A stretch of DNA of 64,000 nucleotides from Maricaulis sp036231565 (GCA_036231565.1 JAZAHA010000014.1:37585-101584); one strand, 5' to 3'. Positions 15,924 to 28,224 are shown, counted from the stretch's first letter. Made by a program: numbers and translations. Notes: generated by a model not told the origin, from the sequence alone.

Positions 15924-17667
15924 TACGCTCCTTGATCGCGCCGCCCGTTTCCTGCCGGGTCTCGGCTGGCTGAAGACCTACGACCGCGCCACGCTGGGTG
16001 CCGATGCACTGGCGAGCGTGGTCACCGCCATCCTGCTGATCCCACAGAGCCTTGCTTATGCACTGCTGGCGGGACTTCCTCCCCAGGCAGGCCTTTACGC
16101 ATCCATCGCGCCGCTGATCGCCTACGCCCTGTTCGGCTCCAGCCGCGTCCTGGCGGTCGGCCCGGTGGCCGTGGTGTCGCTGATGACGGCGGCGGCTGTC
16201 GGCTCGCTCGGTCTCGACAACCCCGCCGACCAGGTCGCCGCTGCCGGAGCGCTGGCCCTGGTGTCGAGCCTCTTCCTGCTGCTGTTCGGCGTGTTTCGCC
16301 TCGGCAGTGTCGCCAACTTCCTCAGCCGGCCGGTGGTCGACGCCTTCATCACCGCATCGACCGTGCTGATCATCGCCAGTCAGTTGCGCCATATGCTGGG
16401 GATCGACATGCATGGTGCGACCCTGCCCGAACTGGTGATGACCTTTGTCCAGGACCTTTCCGGTTTTGACGGGATCGCGCTGCTGGTGGGCGGTGCCAGC
16501 CTGGCTTTCCTGCTGATGACGCGGGGCGTTCTGCCGGCTCTCCTGCAGCGTATCGGCCTGGGCAAGCCCCTGAGCGACAGCCTGGTGCGCGCCGCGCCGG
16601 CTGCCCTGGTTGCCGCGGCAACAATCGCTGCATGGACGCTGCACCTGAACGAACGGACCGGTCTCGCGATTGTCGGCAGCCTGCCCTCAGGCCTGCCGCC
16701 CCTGCAATTCCCGACCGTCGACCTCCAGACCTGGCGCGCCCTGCTCGGACCGGCGGCCCTGATCTCCCTGATCGGTTTTGTCGAGAGCGTCTCCGTCGGC
16801 CAGTCGCTGGCCGCCAAGCATCGCGAGCATATCCAGCCCAATCGCGAACTTTTCGGCCTGGGCGCAGCCAATGCCGCGGCAGCGCTGACCGGCGGCTATC
16901 CGGTGACGGGCGGCTTCGCACGCTCGGTCGTCAACGAGACCGCCGGTGCCCGCACCCCCTATGCCGGCGTTTTCACAGCGCTGCTCATCCTGCTCGTCGC
17001 AGCCTTTCTCACACCGGCCTTCCATCATTTGCCCAAGGCCACGCTGGCCGCAACCATCCTGGCAGCGATCTGGAAGCTCGCGGACTTCAAGGGCGCCTGG
17101 CACGCCTGGGCCTATTCCCGCTCCGATGGCGCGGCGGCCTTCCTGACCCTGTTCGGCGTGCTCTTCCTGGGTATCGAGTTCGGCCTGACGCTGGGCGTCG
17201 CCGTGTCGGTCGGCCTGGTGCTCCAGCGCACGATGCGGCCGCACTGGGCCCGGCTGGGACAGGTGCCCGGCACGCACCATTTCCGCAATGTCGACCGGCA
17301 TGACGTGATCGTCTCGCCGCATGTGGTCTCGCTGCGGGTCGACAGCGCGCTCTACTTCGCCAATGCGCGCTTCCTGGAAGAGCTGATCTCGCGGATCGCC
17401 GCCGGCGAACCGGAGATGACCGATCTCGTCCTGATGTTTCCGGCGGTGAACTTCGTCGATGCCAGTGCTCTCGGCAGCCTGCGTGCCATCAATGCGCGGC
17501 TGCAGGAGGCGGGTATTCGCCTGCACCTGTCCGAAGTGAAAGGCCCCGTGGCCGACGGGCTGATCAAGGCCGGCCTGTTCGACGAATTGTCCGGCCAGGT
17601 CTTCCTGTCCCACTATGCCGCCCTGCGCACGCTCGACCCGGCAACCACGCTGCGCGCCGAGGGCTAG
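15913..17667 (+). CDS. SulP-family anion permease with STAS domain
   Basis: Inner-membrane transporter of 584 residues. The N-terminal SulP signature (AILLIPQSLAYALLAGLPPQ, AGLYASIAPLIAYALFGSSR) starts a membrane region of roughly 10-12 helices to about residue 430. A cytoplasmic STAS domain follows (about 465-570; LVLMFPAVNFVDASALGSLR). The ATG at 15913 overlaps the hydrolase end by 11 nt, so it belongs to the same operon. With a sulfite-generating enzyme next to it, sulfite or sulfate transport is likely. SulP proteins also carry bicarbonate or carboxylates, so the substrate remains an inference. Confidence 0.88.
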   Translation: MRSDTLLDRAARFLPGLGWLKTYDRATLGADALASVVTAILLIPQSLAYALLAGLPPQAGLYASIAPLIAYALFGSSRVLAVGPVAVVSLMTAAAVGSLGLDNPADQVAAAGALALVSSLFLLLFGVFRLGSVANFLSRPVVDAFITASTVLIIASQLRHMLGIDMHGATLPELVMTFVQDLSGFDGIALLVGGASLAFLLMTRGVLPALLQRIGLGKPLSDSLVRAAPAALVAAATIAAWTLHLNERTGLAIVGSLPSGLPPLQFPTVDLQTWRALLGPAALISLIGFVESVSVGQSLAAKHREHIQPNRELFGLGAANAAAALTGGYPVTGGFARSVVNETAGARTPYAGVFTALLILLVAAFLTPAFHHLPKATLAATILAAIWKLADFKGAWHAWAYSRSDGAAAFLTLFGVLFLGIEFGLTLGVAVSVGLVLQRTMRPHWARLGQVPGTHHFRNVDRHDVIVSPHVVSLRVDSALYFANARFLEELISRIAAGEPEMTDLVLMFPAVNFVDASALGSLRAINARLQEAGIRLHLSEVKGPVADGLIKAGLFDELSGQVFLSHYAALRTLDPATTLRAEG

Positions 17668-17685
17668 TGCCACACCGGGAATTGC

Positions 17686-17711
17686 GCACGATCGGCAACG
17701 CGTTATCGTGC
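17686..17711. promoter_or_regulatory. 7-bp inverted repeat upstream of acs
   Basis: GCACGAT (17686-17692) and ATCGTGC (17705-17711) form a perfect inverted repeat with 12 bp between, in the 89-bp gap before acs. It is not followed by a T-run, so a terminator for sulP is unlikely. An operator for an acetate-responsive regulator is possible. Confidence 0.35.
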
Positions 17712-17756
17712 ATGCCAGCAATCACAATCTGCCCAGAACGGCCGGGGAGTTCCTTC

Positions 17757-19712
<1,956 letters not shown>

Positions 19713-19773
19713 CCGCCCTCTCGCCTCTCGCCGTTGCCGGGGAAACCGGCTATAGCGGAGGCGGGACGTTCCA

Positions 19774-20313
19774 GTGACCGGAGTTCAAGCCTTGCGTATT
19801 CGACTTGCCGTCCTAACCACCGGAGCCACGGCGCTGCTTGCCGGCTGCGCGACGGAGACCGTTCCCGCCTGCCGGGCGCCTCACTCCTACGAAATGGCCG
19901 CGTTTTCTGGCGTGATCAGCCACAACCCCAATGCGCTCGCCGCAGCCACAGCGCCCGGTGCACTCCGCAATGCTCTGACCGGCGGGACGCCGGCCGTGCG
20001 CGGACACTTGTGGGGCTATGACGGGATCACTGAGGGCACTGTGGTCGGCCTGCTGTCCCAGCCCCCCCTCTGTATCATCGACGATCCGTCGGCGCCGGAC
20101 AGCGAAACGGTGCGTCAGGTCCTGGTCTATCCCCAGGCGAGCTACAGCCGTGTCGCGCCGCCGCCGGAAACACCACTCGCCGATGCCCCGCCGCCCTATG
20201 GCGTATCCCGGCGTGATTATCTGTCCTGCCGTTTCGAGATGACGGCGGAGGGCTGGAAGCTCGCGGACCTGTGCGGATATACACGCCCGGTTGCAACGCC
20301 GGTGACCGGCTAG
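19774..20313 (+). CDS. Putative lipoprotein of unknown function
   Basis: A 179-residue product with a lipoprotein signal (RLAVLTTGATALLAGC: hydrophobic core then LAGC lipobox). It would be lipid-anchored in the envelope. The mature part is short and cysteine-containing, with a Pro-rich segment (PPPETPLADAPPPYG), and matches no family I recognise. The GTG at 19774 has a GGAGG upstream; a TTG at 19792 would give a more typical signal-peptide length. It is not clearly in an operon. Confidence 0.65.
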   Translation: MTGVQALRIRLAVLTTGATALLAGCATETVPACRAPHSYEMAAFSGVISHNPNALAAATAPGALRNALTGGTPAVRGHLWGYDGITEGTVVGLLSQPPLCIIDDPSAPDSETVRQVLVYPQASYSRVAPPPETPLADAPPPYGVSRRDYLSCRFEMTAEGWKLADLCGYTRPVATPVTG

Positions 20314-20426
20314 AATTACGGGCTGTCTTGCACGGGTAAATGGCTGCAGCCCGGCCTTCCCCGACTCGATATGGCACTGTTACCGACGATACCGCCCTGT
20401 TGGCGTGTAGCGTTTTGGTGAGTACC

Positions 20427-20804
20427 ATGCCCGTCATTCTGGAAGCCGGTTCTCCGGCCAGTCTTCTTCTTGTCCGTTTTTCCGGGACGCTGACACCCGG
20501 CGAGGCTGCCGAAGACCTGGCGCGCATCTCGGAGGAGAGCGCAGGCTATTCGGCCCTCCTCGCCGACTGGCGCGAGGCCGAGATTGCCCTTTCGACGATC
20601 GAGTTCATGGCGTTGACAGATGACTGGTTCCGCATGCCGGGGGCCCGCCTGAAAGCCGCCCATGTCTTCCATGCCGAGCGGCACAAGGACCAGGCCATGC
20701 TGTTCCAGACCAAGGGCTTCCTGGTCGGCGGCCAGTTCCGGGTGTTCGCCGAATACGGCGAAGCCCGATCCTGGCTTGATGCCTGGACCGGGCCCCGCGC
20801 CTGA
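20427..20804 (+). CDS. STAS/SpoIIAA-like domain protein of unknown role
   Basis: Small cytoplasmic protein of 125 residues. The pattern ASLLLVRFSGTLTPGEAAED, then SALLADWREAEI and a C-terminal FRVFAEYGEARSWL, resembles the SpoIIAA-like/STAS-related fold found in many alphaproteobacterial proteins of unknown function. The start is the ATG at 20427; an upstream extension lacks coding character. It converges on the malate synthase gene 34 bp away. Confidence 0.65.
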   Translation: MPVILEAGSPASLLLVRFSGTLTPGEAAEDLARISEESAGYSALLADWREAEIALSTIEFMALTDDWFRMPGARLKAAHVFHAERHKDQAMLFQTKGFLVGGQFRVFAEYGEARSWLDAWTGPRA

Positions 20805-20837
20805 GACGACCAACCGCCATCAGCTCCTGTTATTCAT

Positions 20838-22481
20838 TCAGTCCTCGAACTCCATCAGACGCATCGGCGCCTTGAGCTCTGCCGTGATCCGGTCATAGGC
20901 CGGCAGGGTCAGGAATTCGGTGAACTCGTCCGACAGGACCAGTTCCGACAGGATGTCTGCCGCCGTCTGGATCCGGTCGCACAGCTCGTCCTGGCCGGGG
21001 ACTTCGTCCTGGATGGCCGCACAGATGTCGGCGATCTTGTTTTCCAGAAATGCCGCGGTGATCGCTGTGCCTTCCTTGGTGGACTTGTCGAAACGGCGCC
21101 ATTGCCACAGCTGAGCGCGGGCGATCTCGGCCGTTGCCGCATCCTCCATCAGATTGCGGATCGGCACGGCTCCGCGACCGCCCAGCCAGGCGGCGATATA
21201 GCGGATGGCGACGTCGATATTGTCGCTGACGCCATGATCCGTGATGTCGCCCTCGGGAGCCGCCAGCAATTGCTGGGTCGTCACCGGAAGCTCGTGCGGA
21301 TCGGCCGGACGATCGATCTGGTTCGGCCCCTTCATGTGCTGGTCGAAGATCTCCATCGCGACCGGCACGAGGTCCGGGTGAGCCACCCAGGTGCCGTCAT
21401 GGCCGTTCTTCACTTCGCGCAGCTTGTCCTGGCGCACCTGTTCGGTGGCCGCGGCATTGGCCTTCTCATCGCCCTTGACCGGGATGAAGGCCGACATGCC
21501 GCCCATGGCGTGGGCGCCGCGGCGATGGCAGACCGAGATCACCCGGCGCGAATAGGCCGCCATGAAAGGCACGGTCATGGTCACCGCCGAACGGTCCGGC
21601 AGAACGTGTTCTGCGCGTGACCGCAGGCGCTTGATATAGCTGAAGATATAATCCCAGCGGCCACAATTAAGACCGACGATATGGTCCTTCAGCTCGTAGA
21701 GGATCTCGTCGAGCTCGAAGGCGGCCGGCAGGGTCTCGATCAGCACGGTCGCGCGCAGCGTACCACGCTCCAGGCCCAGCTCGTCCTCGGCATGCTGGAA
21801 GACCAGGCTCCACAGGCGTGCTTCCAGCCGGCTTTCCAGCTTGGGCAGGTAGAAGTACGGCGCAGTGCCGCGCGCCTTCAGCGCCGCATGATTGTGGAAG
21901 ACATAGAGACCGAAATCGAACAGTGAACCGGACAGCGCGTGGCCATTGATATGGACGTGACGTTCGTCCAGATGCCAGCCGCGCGGGCGGACGATCAGGA
22001 CGGCGGCGTCATCGCTCACCTGATAGCGCTTGCCGGATTTCTCGTCGGTGAAATCGATCTCGCGGCGGATCGCGTCGCGCAGGTTGATCTGCCCGTCCAG
22101 CAGGTTGGACCAGAGCGGCGCGGTCGCGTCCTCGAAGTCGGCCATGAAGCACTTGGCGCCGGAGTTGAGCGCATTGACCACCATCTTGCGATCGACAGGG
22201 CCAGTGATTTCCACCCGGCGGTCCTGCAGATCGGCAGGCGCGGGCCGTACGGTCCACTCACCGGCCCTGATATCGGCCGTCTCGTGCGGAAACATCAGCA
22301 GCGCTCCCTGATCGAGCTCGGCTTGGCGTTCCTTGCGATAGCGCAGCAGGGACTGGCGGCGTTTCTCGAACCGGCGATGCAGGCCGGCGAGGAAGGTGAG
22401 CGCCTCGTGTGTGAGGATGTCGCCATAGCCGGGCTCAAGATGGCCCAGAACTTCGACGCCGGACGGTGCAATGAGAGTCAT
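20838..22481 (-). CDS. aceB: Malate synthase A
   Basis: Second enzyme of the glyoxylate bypass, condensing glyoxylate and acetyl-CoA to malate. The 547 residues match the A isoform (about 530) rather than the larger GlcB. Signature stretches are ADFEDATAPLWSNLLDGQ, VLIVRPRGWHLDERHV, GLNCGRWDYIFSYIK and GTWVAHPDLVPVAMEIFD. It is downstream of isocitrate lyase on the same strand, separated by 87 bp that hold a strong hairpin, so co-transcription with differential stability is likely. Confidence 0.96.
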   Translation of the reverse strand: MTLIAPSGVEVLGHLEPGYGDILTHEALTFLAGLHRRFEKRRQSLLRYRKERQAELDQGALLMFPHETADIRAGEWTVRPAPADLQDRRVEITGPVDRKMVVNALNSGAKCFMADFEDATAPLWSNLLDGQINLRDAIRREIDFTDEKSGKRYQVSDDAAVLIVRPRGWHLDERHVHINGHALSGSLFDFGLYVFHNHAALKARGTAPYFYLPKLESRLEARLWSLVFQHAEDELGLERGTLRATVLIETLPAAFELDEILYELKDHIVGLNCGRWDYIFSYIKRLRSRAEHVLPDRSAVTMTVPFMAAYSRRVISVCHRRGAHAMGGMSAFIPVKGDEKANAAATEQVRQDKLREVKNGHDGTWVAHPDLVPVAMEIFDQHMKGPNQIDRPADPHELPVTTQQLLAAPEGDITDHGVSDNIDVAIRYIAAWLGGRGAVPIRNLMEDAATAEIARAQLWQWRRFDKSTKEGTAITAAFLENKIADICAAIQDEVPGQDELCDRIQTAADILSELVLSDEFTEFLTLPAYDRITAELKAPMRLMEFED

Positions 22482-22510
22482 GGCTTGCTCCTGTGGGGTT
22501 GGAGGCAGGG

Positions 22511-22541
22511 CCGGGGTGCGCCTTGGGGATGCGCACCCCGG
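22511..22541 (-). other. Intercistronic hairpin between aceA and aceB
   Basis: Perfect 11-bp stem (22511-22521 with 22531-22541) with a 9-base loop, in the 87-bp spacer between the two glyoxylate genes. No T-run follows in the direction of transcription, so it is not a standard terminator. It could stabilise the upstream aceA message or attenuate aceB, as intercistronic hairpins do in other ace operons. Confidence 0.6.
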
Positions 22542-22568
22542 TGTACAGGCTCGGGCAGGGCCTGTGCT

Positions 22569-23858
<1,290 letters not shown>

Positions 23859-23964
23859 TCTTGTCTCCCTGACGGGTTGGGGCAGATGCCTGTTGCGTTG
23901 CAACGAAGCTGTCAAACGGCAGGGATGGTGTCGATATGGCTTTTCCTATAAAGAGGATGCAGTG

Positions 23965-24009
23965 TATGATAATTACATTGTCATAGTGTCACTTTGTAAA
24001 TCTGGACAC
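23965..24009. promoter_or_regulatory. Candidate operators in the aceA / ScfR-like divergent promoter
   Basis: The 155-bp gap between aceA and the regulator gene holds an AT-rich stretch with two inverted repeats: TATGA-N11-TCATA (23965-23985) and GTGTC-N14-GACAC (23986-24009). Regulators of the RamB/ScfR type bind next to the aceA and own promoters in other bacteria. Which of the two repeats is used, if either, cannot be told from sequence. Confidence 0.4.
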
Positions 24010-24013
24010 AAAA

Positions 24014-25444
24014 ATGAATGACGGACAGGGCCTTGAAAAGATCTTTGCCGGCGCGCGTCTGCGCCGCCTGCGCCGTGAACGCGGACTGACCCAGGCCGAG
24101 GCCGCCGAGGCTCTGGGGCTGTCAGCCAGCTATCTCAACCTGCTGGAGCGCAATCAGCGGCCGGTCACGGCCCGAGTCCTGCTGGCCCTCGCCGACGCTT
24201 TCGACGTCGATGTGCGCGCCTTTGCCAATGAGAGCGACCGCCAGCTAGTGGCTGACTTGCAGGAAGCGGCGGCCGATCCCGTCCTCTCCGGCCTGGGGCT
24301 CGACCGGATGGAATTGTCCGAATTTGCCGACAGCCAGCCGCGCGCTGCCGAAGCCTTTGCCCGCCTCTTCCAGGCCTATCGCGAGACCACAGCCGCGACG
24401 GCCGATCTCGCCACGCGCATGTCCGGCCCCGGCGCGGCCACGGGTGGCCCCGGCGCCGTGCTGGAAAGCGTGCGCGACGCGCTGGACGCGCGTCAGAACC
24501 ACTTCCCCGAACTGGAGGAAGCGGCCGAGGCACTCGTCGAGCGGATCGGTTTGCGCACTCACCGGCGCGAACAGCAACTGGCCGACTACCTGCAACATAC
24601 CCATGGTTTTACCATGCGCGTGCTGGACGAGGATGTCATGGCCGGCGCGCGCCGCCGTCTCGACTTTCACGGCCGCCGCCTTCTCCTCTCCGAGGCGCTC
24701 TCGGCGGGCTCGCGCGCCTTTCACATGGCAGTCGTGCTGGCCAATCTGGAACTCGGCGACACGCTGGACAAGCTGGCCAGCGAACCGCATCTGCCGGCCG
24801 AAGAAGGCCGCAAGCTGTATCGGGTCGGCCTGGCGAATTATTTCGCTGGCGCGGTTCACATGCCCTATGCGCCCTTCCTGAAGACCGCCGAGGGTACGCG
24901 TTACGATATCGACCGGCTGCAGCGGCGCTTCGAGGTCAGCTTCGAACAGATCTGCCATCGTCTGACGACGCTGCAGCGGCCCGGCGCCCGCGGCCTGCCC
25001 TTCTTCATGATCCGCGTCGACAGCGCGGGGAATGTGTCCAAACGCTTCGGCGGCGGCATCATGCCCTTTGCGCGATCGGGCGGGGGGTGCCCGAAATGGA
25101 ATCTCTACGACGCCCTGCACACCCCCGAACGCCTGATAGCCCAGACATTCGAACTGCCCGACGGCACGGCGATGCTCTCCCTCGCGCGCGGTCAGCTATC
25201 GCCCGCCCCGGTCGGGCACCCGCCGGTGGTTCACGCCATCGCTCTGGGATGTGCACTCGAACACGCACCGAAGATCGTCCATGCGGACGCCGTTGCAAGC
25301 GTCACACCGGCGGCCGTCGGCATCACCTGCCGCCTGTGCGACCGGGAAGACTGCGCCCAGCGCGCCTTCCCGCCGCTCAACCGCAAGCTCGTGCTCGACA
25401 GCCACATGCTGCGCGCCTCACCCTACAGCTTCAATGAGGATTGA
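24014..25444 (+). CDS. ScfR/RamB-like short-chain acyl-CoA-responsive regulator (XRE + IrrE-like)
   Basis: Transcription regulator of 476 residues. An N-terminal Cro/C1 helix-turn-helix spans about residues 12-70 (LRRERGLTQAEAAEALGLSA, SYLNLLERNQRPVTARVLLA). A central ImmA/IrrE-like region and a C-terminal acyl-sensing domain follow, with a conserved cysteine cluster (TCRLCDREDCAQRAFPP). Relatives (RamB in actinobacteria, ScfR in alphaproteobacteria) control isocitrate lyase and malate synthase or propionyl-CoA metabolism. Divergent placement from aceA makes this the probable regulator of the bypass. Direction of control (activation or repression) is not visible. Confidence 0.88.
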   Translation: MNDGQGLEKIFAGARLRRLRRERGLTQAEAAEALGLSASYLNLLERNQRPVTARVLLALADAFDVDVRAFANESDRQLVADLQEAAADPVLSGLGLDRMELSEFADSQPRAAEAFARLFQAYRETTAATADLATRMSGPGAATGGPGAVLESVRDALDARQNHFPELEEAAEALVERIGLRTHRREQQLADYLQHTHGFTMRVLDEDVMAGARRRLDFHGRRLLLSEALSAGSRAFHMAVVLANLELGDTLDKLASEPHLPAEEGRKLYRVGLANYFAGAVHMPYAPFLKTAEGTRYDIDRLQRRFEVSFEQICHRLTTLQRPGARGLPFFMIRVDSAGNVSKRFGGGIMPFARSGGGCPKWNLYDALHTPERLIAQTFELPDGTAMLSLARGQLSPAPVGHPPVVHAIALGCALEHAPKIVHADAVASVTPAAVGITCRLCDREDCAQRAFPPLNRKLVLDSHMLRASPYSFNED

Positions 25445-25612
25445 GCCGGTTTTGCAGTGCGCAATCGCGCGGATGTGGAGTAACCTCCGGGTCGACGGGG
25501 AATCGGGGGCGGCAACGAAGCCGGCGAGACGATAGAGACTTCAACGCCAACCCACGCGAGCCGGCAGACCTATCATGCCCCGCACACCATTGCCCGCCTT
25601 GCCGCGGTCATA

Positions 25613-27712
25613 ATGGTGCTGGCCGTGCTGGGTTCTGTCTGGTTCATACTGTCGCTCGGCAGCACGAATATGACAGCCGAGGCTGCCGGCAACCATGACG
25701 GCATCGTGATAACCATTGACGGCGAACCCTACGACCTGGCCGCCAGTGCTCCCGTCTTCTTCAGCCGGATTTCCGGCGAACAACTGGTACTCCCGGCCGC
25801 ACAACTGGCATCGGACCCGGCATTCGCATCCCCGCAGCGTCAGCAGCTGGCAGCCCATCTGCGAGCAGGTCTGGGCACGTCGGTGAGTTTCACCGACCTG
25901 TCCGGCACGCTGCATAGCCGTGAAGTTCAGCCTCGCTCCACCCGGCTGGACGAGCTCGATGCCAGTGACTGGATGGGTCTCGCGAGCGCCCTGCTGGGCG
26001 GACTGTTCGGGCTTGCCGTCTGGGCCTCACGGCCACAACTCCCGGCCGCGCTCAGCTACGGAGTCGTGGGGAGCACATTGCTTGCGTCGGAACTGACGCA
26101 CCGCGTATCCCTGAAATTCGGCTTGATGACATGGCCCGAACTTTCCGTCGCAACGAGCCTGCTCAACGGTGTCGTGCTGCATGGTTTCGGGCTCGCTTTC
26201 GTCTTTGTCTTCCTGCTCTTTCCGAAGCCTCTTCTCGCACCCCGGACGGCCCTCGCAGCGGCAGCAGCGAGCGGCATTGCCACGTTGGCCTGTGTTGCTC
26301 TCGGGTATCTGGTCGACGCCCGGATCTCGTACTCCGTCCAGATGGTGGAGTATCTGGTGCTTCTGGCTCTGGTGGGCACCCAGTTCTGGATCGGGCGCAG
26401 GGACCCCGTCATACGGCCATCCCTGATTGTTCTTCTCGCGACCATTCTCCTGGGCATAACTCTCTACGCCCTGATGGTTCTTCTACCCGTGTCCGGCGTG
26501 GTGAAGGTCGGTCTGGACGAAGACACCGCCTTTCCCCTTTTCGTGTTGATCTACTGCGGGATCGGCGCGGCGATCGTGCGCACCAGCCTGCTATCGCTCG
26601 ACGGGTGGGTAAGAAACACCGTCCTCTCGGTTGCCTTCCTTGCAGCAATCCTGCTGGTCGACATCGCCCTGCTCACCTTTGTGACCCGGCAGCAGGATGT
26701 GGCGCTCGGGGTCGCTTTTGCCGGAGCAGCACTGGTCTATTTCCCGCTGCGGGAATGGCTGGCGCGGCGCCAGGAACGCAGGCGGCTGACCGTGGTTCAG
26801 CACGCTCTCTCGCGAGCCGCCGATCTGGTCTTTGCCGCCAACGATGAACAGAGATCGGAAAGCTGGCGCGCGGCCGTCGAGGCGAGCTTTCAGCCACTTG
26901 AGATCGAGGCCGACCCAAACCCGGTTCCGGCGCCCCTTATTGCGCAGAACGGGACTGTCCTGCACCTACCCTCGCTCGGCGGCGCCCCGGCCCTGCTGTG
27001 CCGCCATGCCGATAGTGGGCGACGCCCGTTTGTGGCGGGCGACCTTCATACGGCGGCGGCACTGATACGCATGACGAAACGACTTATCGCAACGCGTGAC
27101 GCCTACCTCGCCGGCGTGAACGAGGAACGGCACCGCATCGCCCGCGACCTGCATGATGATGTCAGCGGCCGGCTGATGATCAGCCTGCACCGGTCCGATA
27201 CCGATGGCATGCGCCGGGACGTACGCGAAGCCATGGCTGACATCCGCACCATCGTTACGGGCCTCGCTGGAAAGCCGCGGCAGCTCGCTGACCTGCTGGC
27301 CGACCTGCGGGAGGAATCCCGTTCCCGCTGCGAAGCCGCCGGCTTCACACTGGACTGGCCCCCGGATGATCTCGAAACGGGCTGCCCGCTCGACTACGCT
27401 GTCTATCGGCACGTGCTTGCATTGTTCCGCGAAAGCATCAGCAACGCTATCAGGCATTCCGGCGGAGACCGCGTCACGATCCGGACGACGCTCACTGGTG
27501 GACGGCTGTCGGCGCTGATCACCGACAACGGCACCGCCAAGCCGCAAGACGCCCTGCCCGGGAGCGATGACGGGCACGGCCTGGACAATTGCCGCCTGCG
27601 CGCCCGCTCGCTGAACGGTCAGTTCGCGTTCGACCGCAGCGCAACCGGCAGTACGGCCCGTTTCGATATCGATCTGTCAGCAATGCCGCTGGCGACAGAT
27701 CCGGGTCACTGA
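25613..27712 (+). CDS. Orphan membrane sensor histidine kinase (HisKA_3 / NarL-partner type)
   Basis: Sensor kinase of 699 residues. An N-terminal membrane helix and a periplasmic segment (about 20-115) are followed by some six to eight further membrane helices (about 120-375) and a cytoplasmic kinase core. The phosphoacceptor motif is RHRIARDLHDDVSGRLM, the N box FRESISNAIRHSGG, and the G box GHGLDNCRLRARSLNG. HisKA_3 kinases usually phosphorylate LuxR-type response regulators, but none is nearby, so the partner is elsewhere. The ATG at 25613 has no good ribosome-binding site. It overlaps the stop of a 12-codon upstream reading frame (25575-25613, TAATG), so coupled initiation is possible. 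The end overlaps the convergent acetyltransferase by 7 nt. Confidence 0.85.
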   Translation: MVLAVLGSVWFILSLGSTNMTAEAAGNHDGIVITIDGEPYDLAASAPVFFSRISGEQLVLPAAQLASDPAFASPQRQQLAAHLRAGLGTSVSFTDLSGTLHSREVQPRSTRLDELDASDWMGLASALLGGLFGLAVWASRPQLPAALSYGVVGSTLLASELTHRVSLKFGLMTWPELSVATSLLNGVVLHGFGLAFVFVFLLFPKPLLAPRTALAAAAASGIATLACVALGYLVDARISYSVQMVEYLVLLALVGTQFWIGRRDPVIRPSLIVLLATILLGITLYALMVLLPVSGVVKVGLDEDTAFPLFVLIYCGIGAAIVRTSLLSLDGWVRNTVLSVAFLAAILLVDIALLTFVTRQQDVALGVAFAGAALVYFPLREWLARRQERRRLTVVQHALSRAADLVFAANDEQRSESWRAAVEASFQPLEIEADPNPVPAPLIAQNGTVLHLPSLGGAPALLCRHADSGRRPFVAGDLHTAAALIRMTKRLIATRDAYLAGVNEERHRIARDLHDDVSGRLMISLHRSDTDGMRRDVREAMADIRTIVTGLAGKPRQLADLLADLREESRSRCEAAGFTLDWPPDDLETGCPLDYAVYRHVLALFRESISNAIRHSGGDRVTIRTTLTGGRLSALITDNGTAKPQDALPGSDDGHGLDNCRLRARSLNGQFAFDRSATGSTARFDIDLSAMPLATDPGH

Positions 27713-28224
27713 TCCGGCTTTCCGCGCCTCGCCCAGGCCGCGCGCGCAAGTCGCATGACCGTGCAGTCGTCCTCCCCGAAGCGGCGCGGTCCGACCTCTT
27801 CAAAGCCCAAGCGGCGATAGAAGCGCTGGGCATCGGTGTTGGTTGCAAGGGGATCGATCAGGATCGCGGTGACCTCGGGCGCCGCAAAACAGCGCTCGAT
27901 CGCCTGAGTCATCATCTGGGTACCCAGCCCCTGCCCCAGACAGTCAGCTTCGCCGATCCAGATATCGATGGCTCGCAGACCGGGCTCGCAATCACCCCAG
28001 TAGTGGGTCGGTTCTTCGGCCGGGTCTATGATCTGTACGACACCAAACGGACGGCCGCGATATTCACCGATCAACGTCTGGAAGGCCGGGCTCGTCAGAC
28101 CGATATCTTCGGCCCAGTCCGGCGGTGCATCGCTGCCAGTGGCGGCGGCGACATGCGGCTGGCTGTCCCAGCGCTGCAGCACGGGGATGTCTTCCGGCGT
28201 GGCCGGACGAAGCTTTACGGACAT
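27706..28224 (-). CDS. GNAT acetyltransferase, AAC(6')-I-like
   Basis: N-acetyltransferase of 172 residues. The acetyl-CoA site shows the Q/RxxGxG/A pattern as CLGQGLGTQMM, followed by VTAILIDPLATNTDAQRFYR and LGFEEVG. The order of segments, including GLRAIDIWIGEAD, matches the aminoglycoside 6'-N-acetyltransferase type I subgroup. Many chromosomal members act on other amines (siderophore precursors, cell-wall or protein amines), so resistance is only a possibility. The ATG at 28224 begins MSVKLRPATPEDIP, a normal GNAT start. No integron or transposon feature is nearby. Confidence 0.8.
   Translation of the reverse strand: MSVKLRPATPEDIPVLQRWDSQPHVAAATGSDAPPDWAEDIGLTSPAFQTLIGEYRGRPFGVVQIIDPAEEPTHYWGDCEPGLRAIDIWIGEADCLGQGLGTQMMTQAIERCFAAPEVTAILIDPLATNTDAQRFYRRLGFEEVGPRRFGEDDCTVMRLARAAWARRGKPDQ

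Noticed and set aside
22511..22541. Hairpin as a rho-independent terminator of aceA
   Set aside because: No U-run follows on the minus strand, so an intercistronic stability element is more likely.
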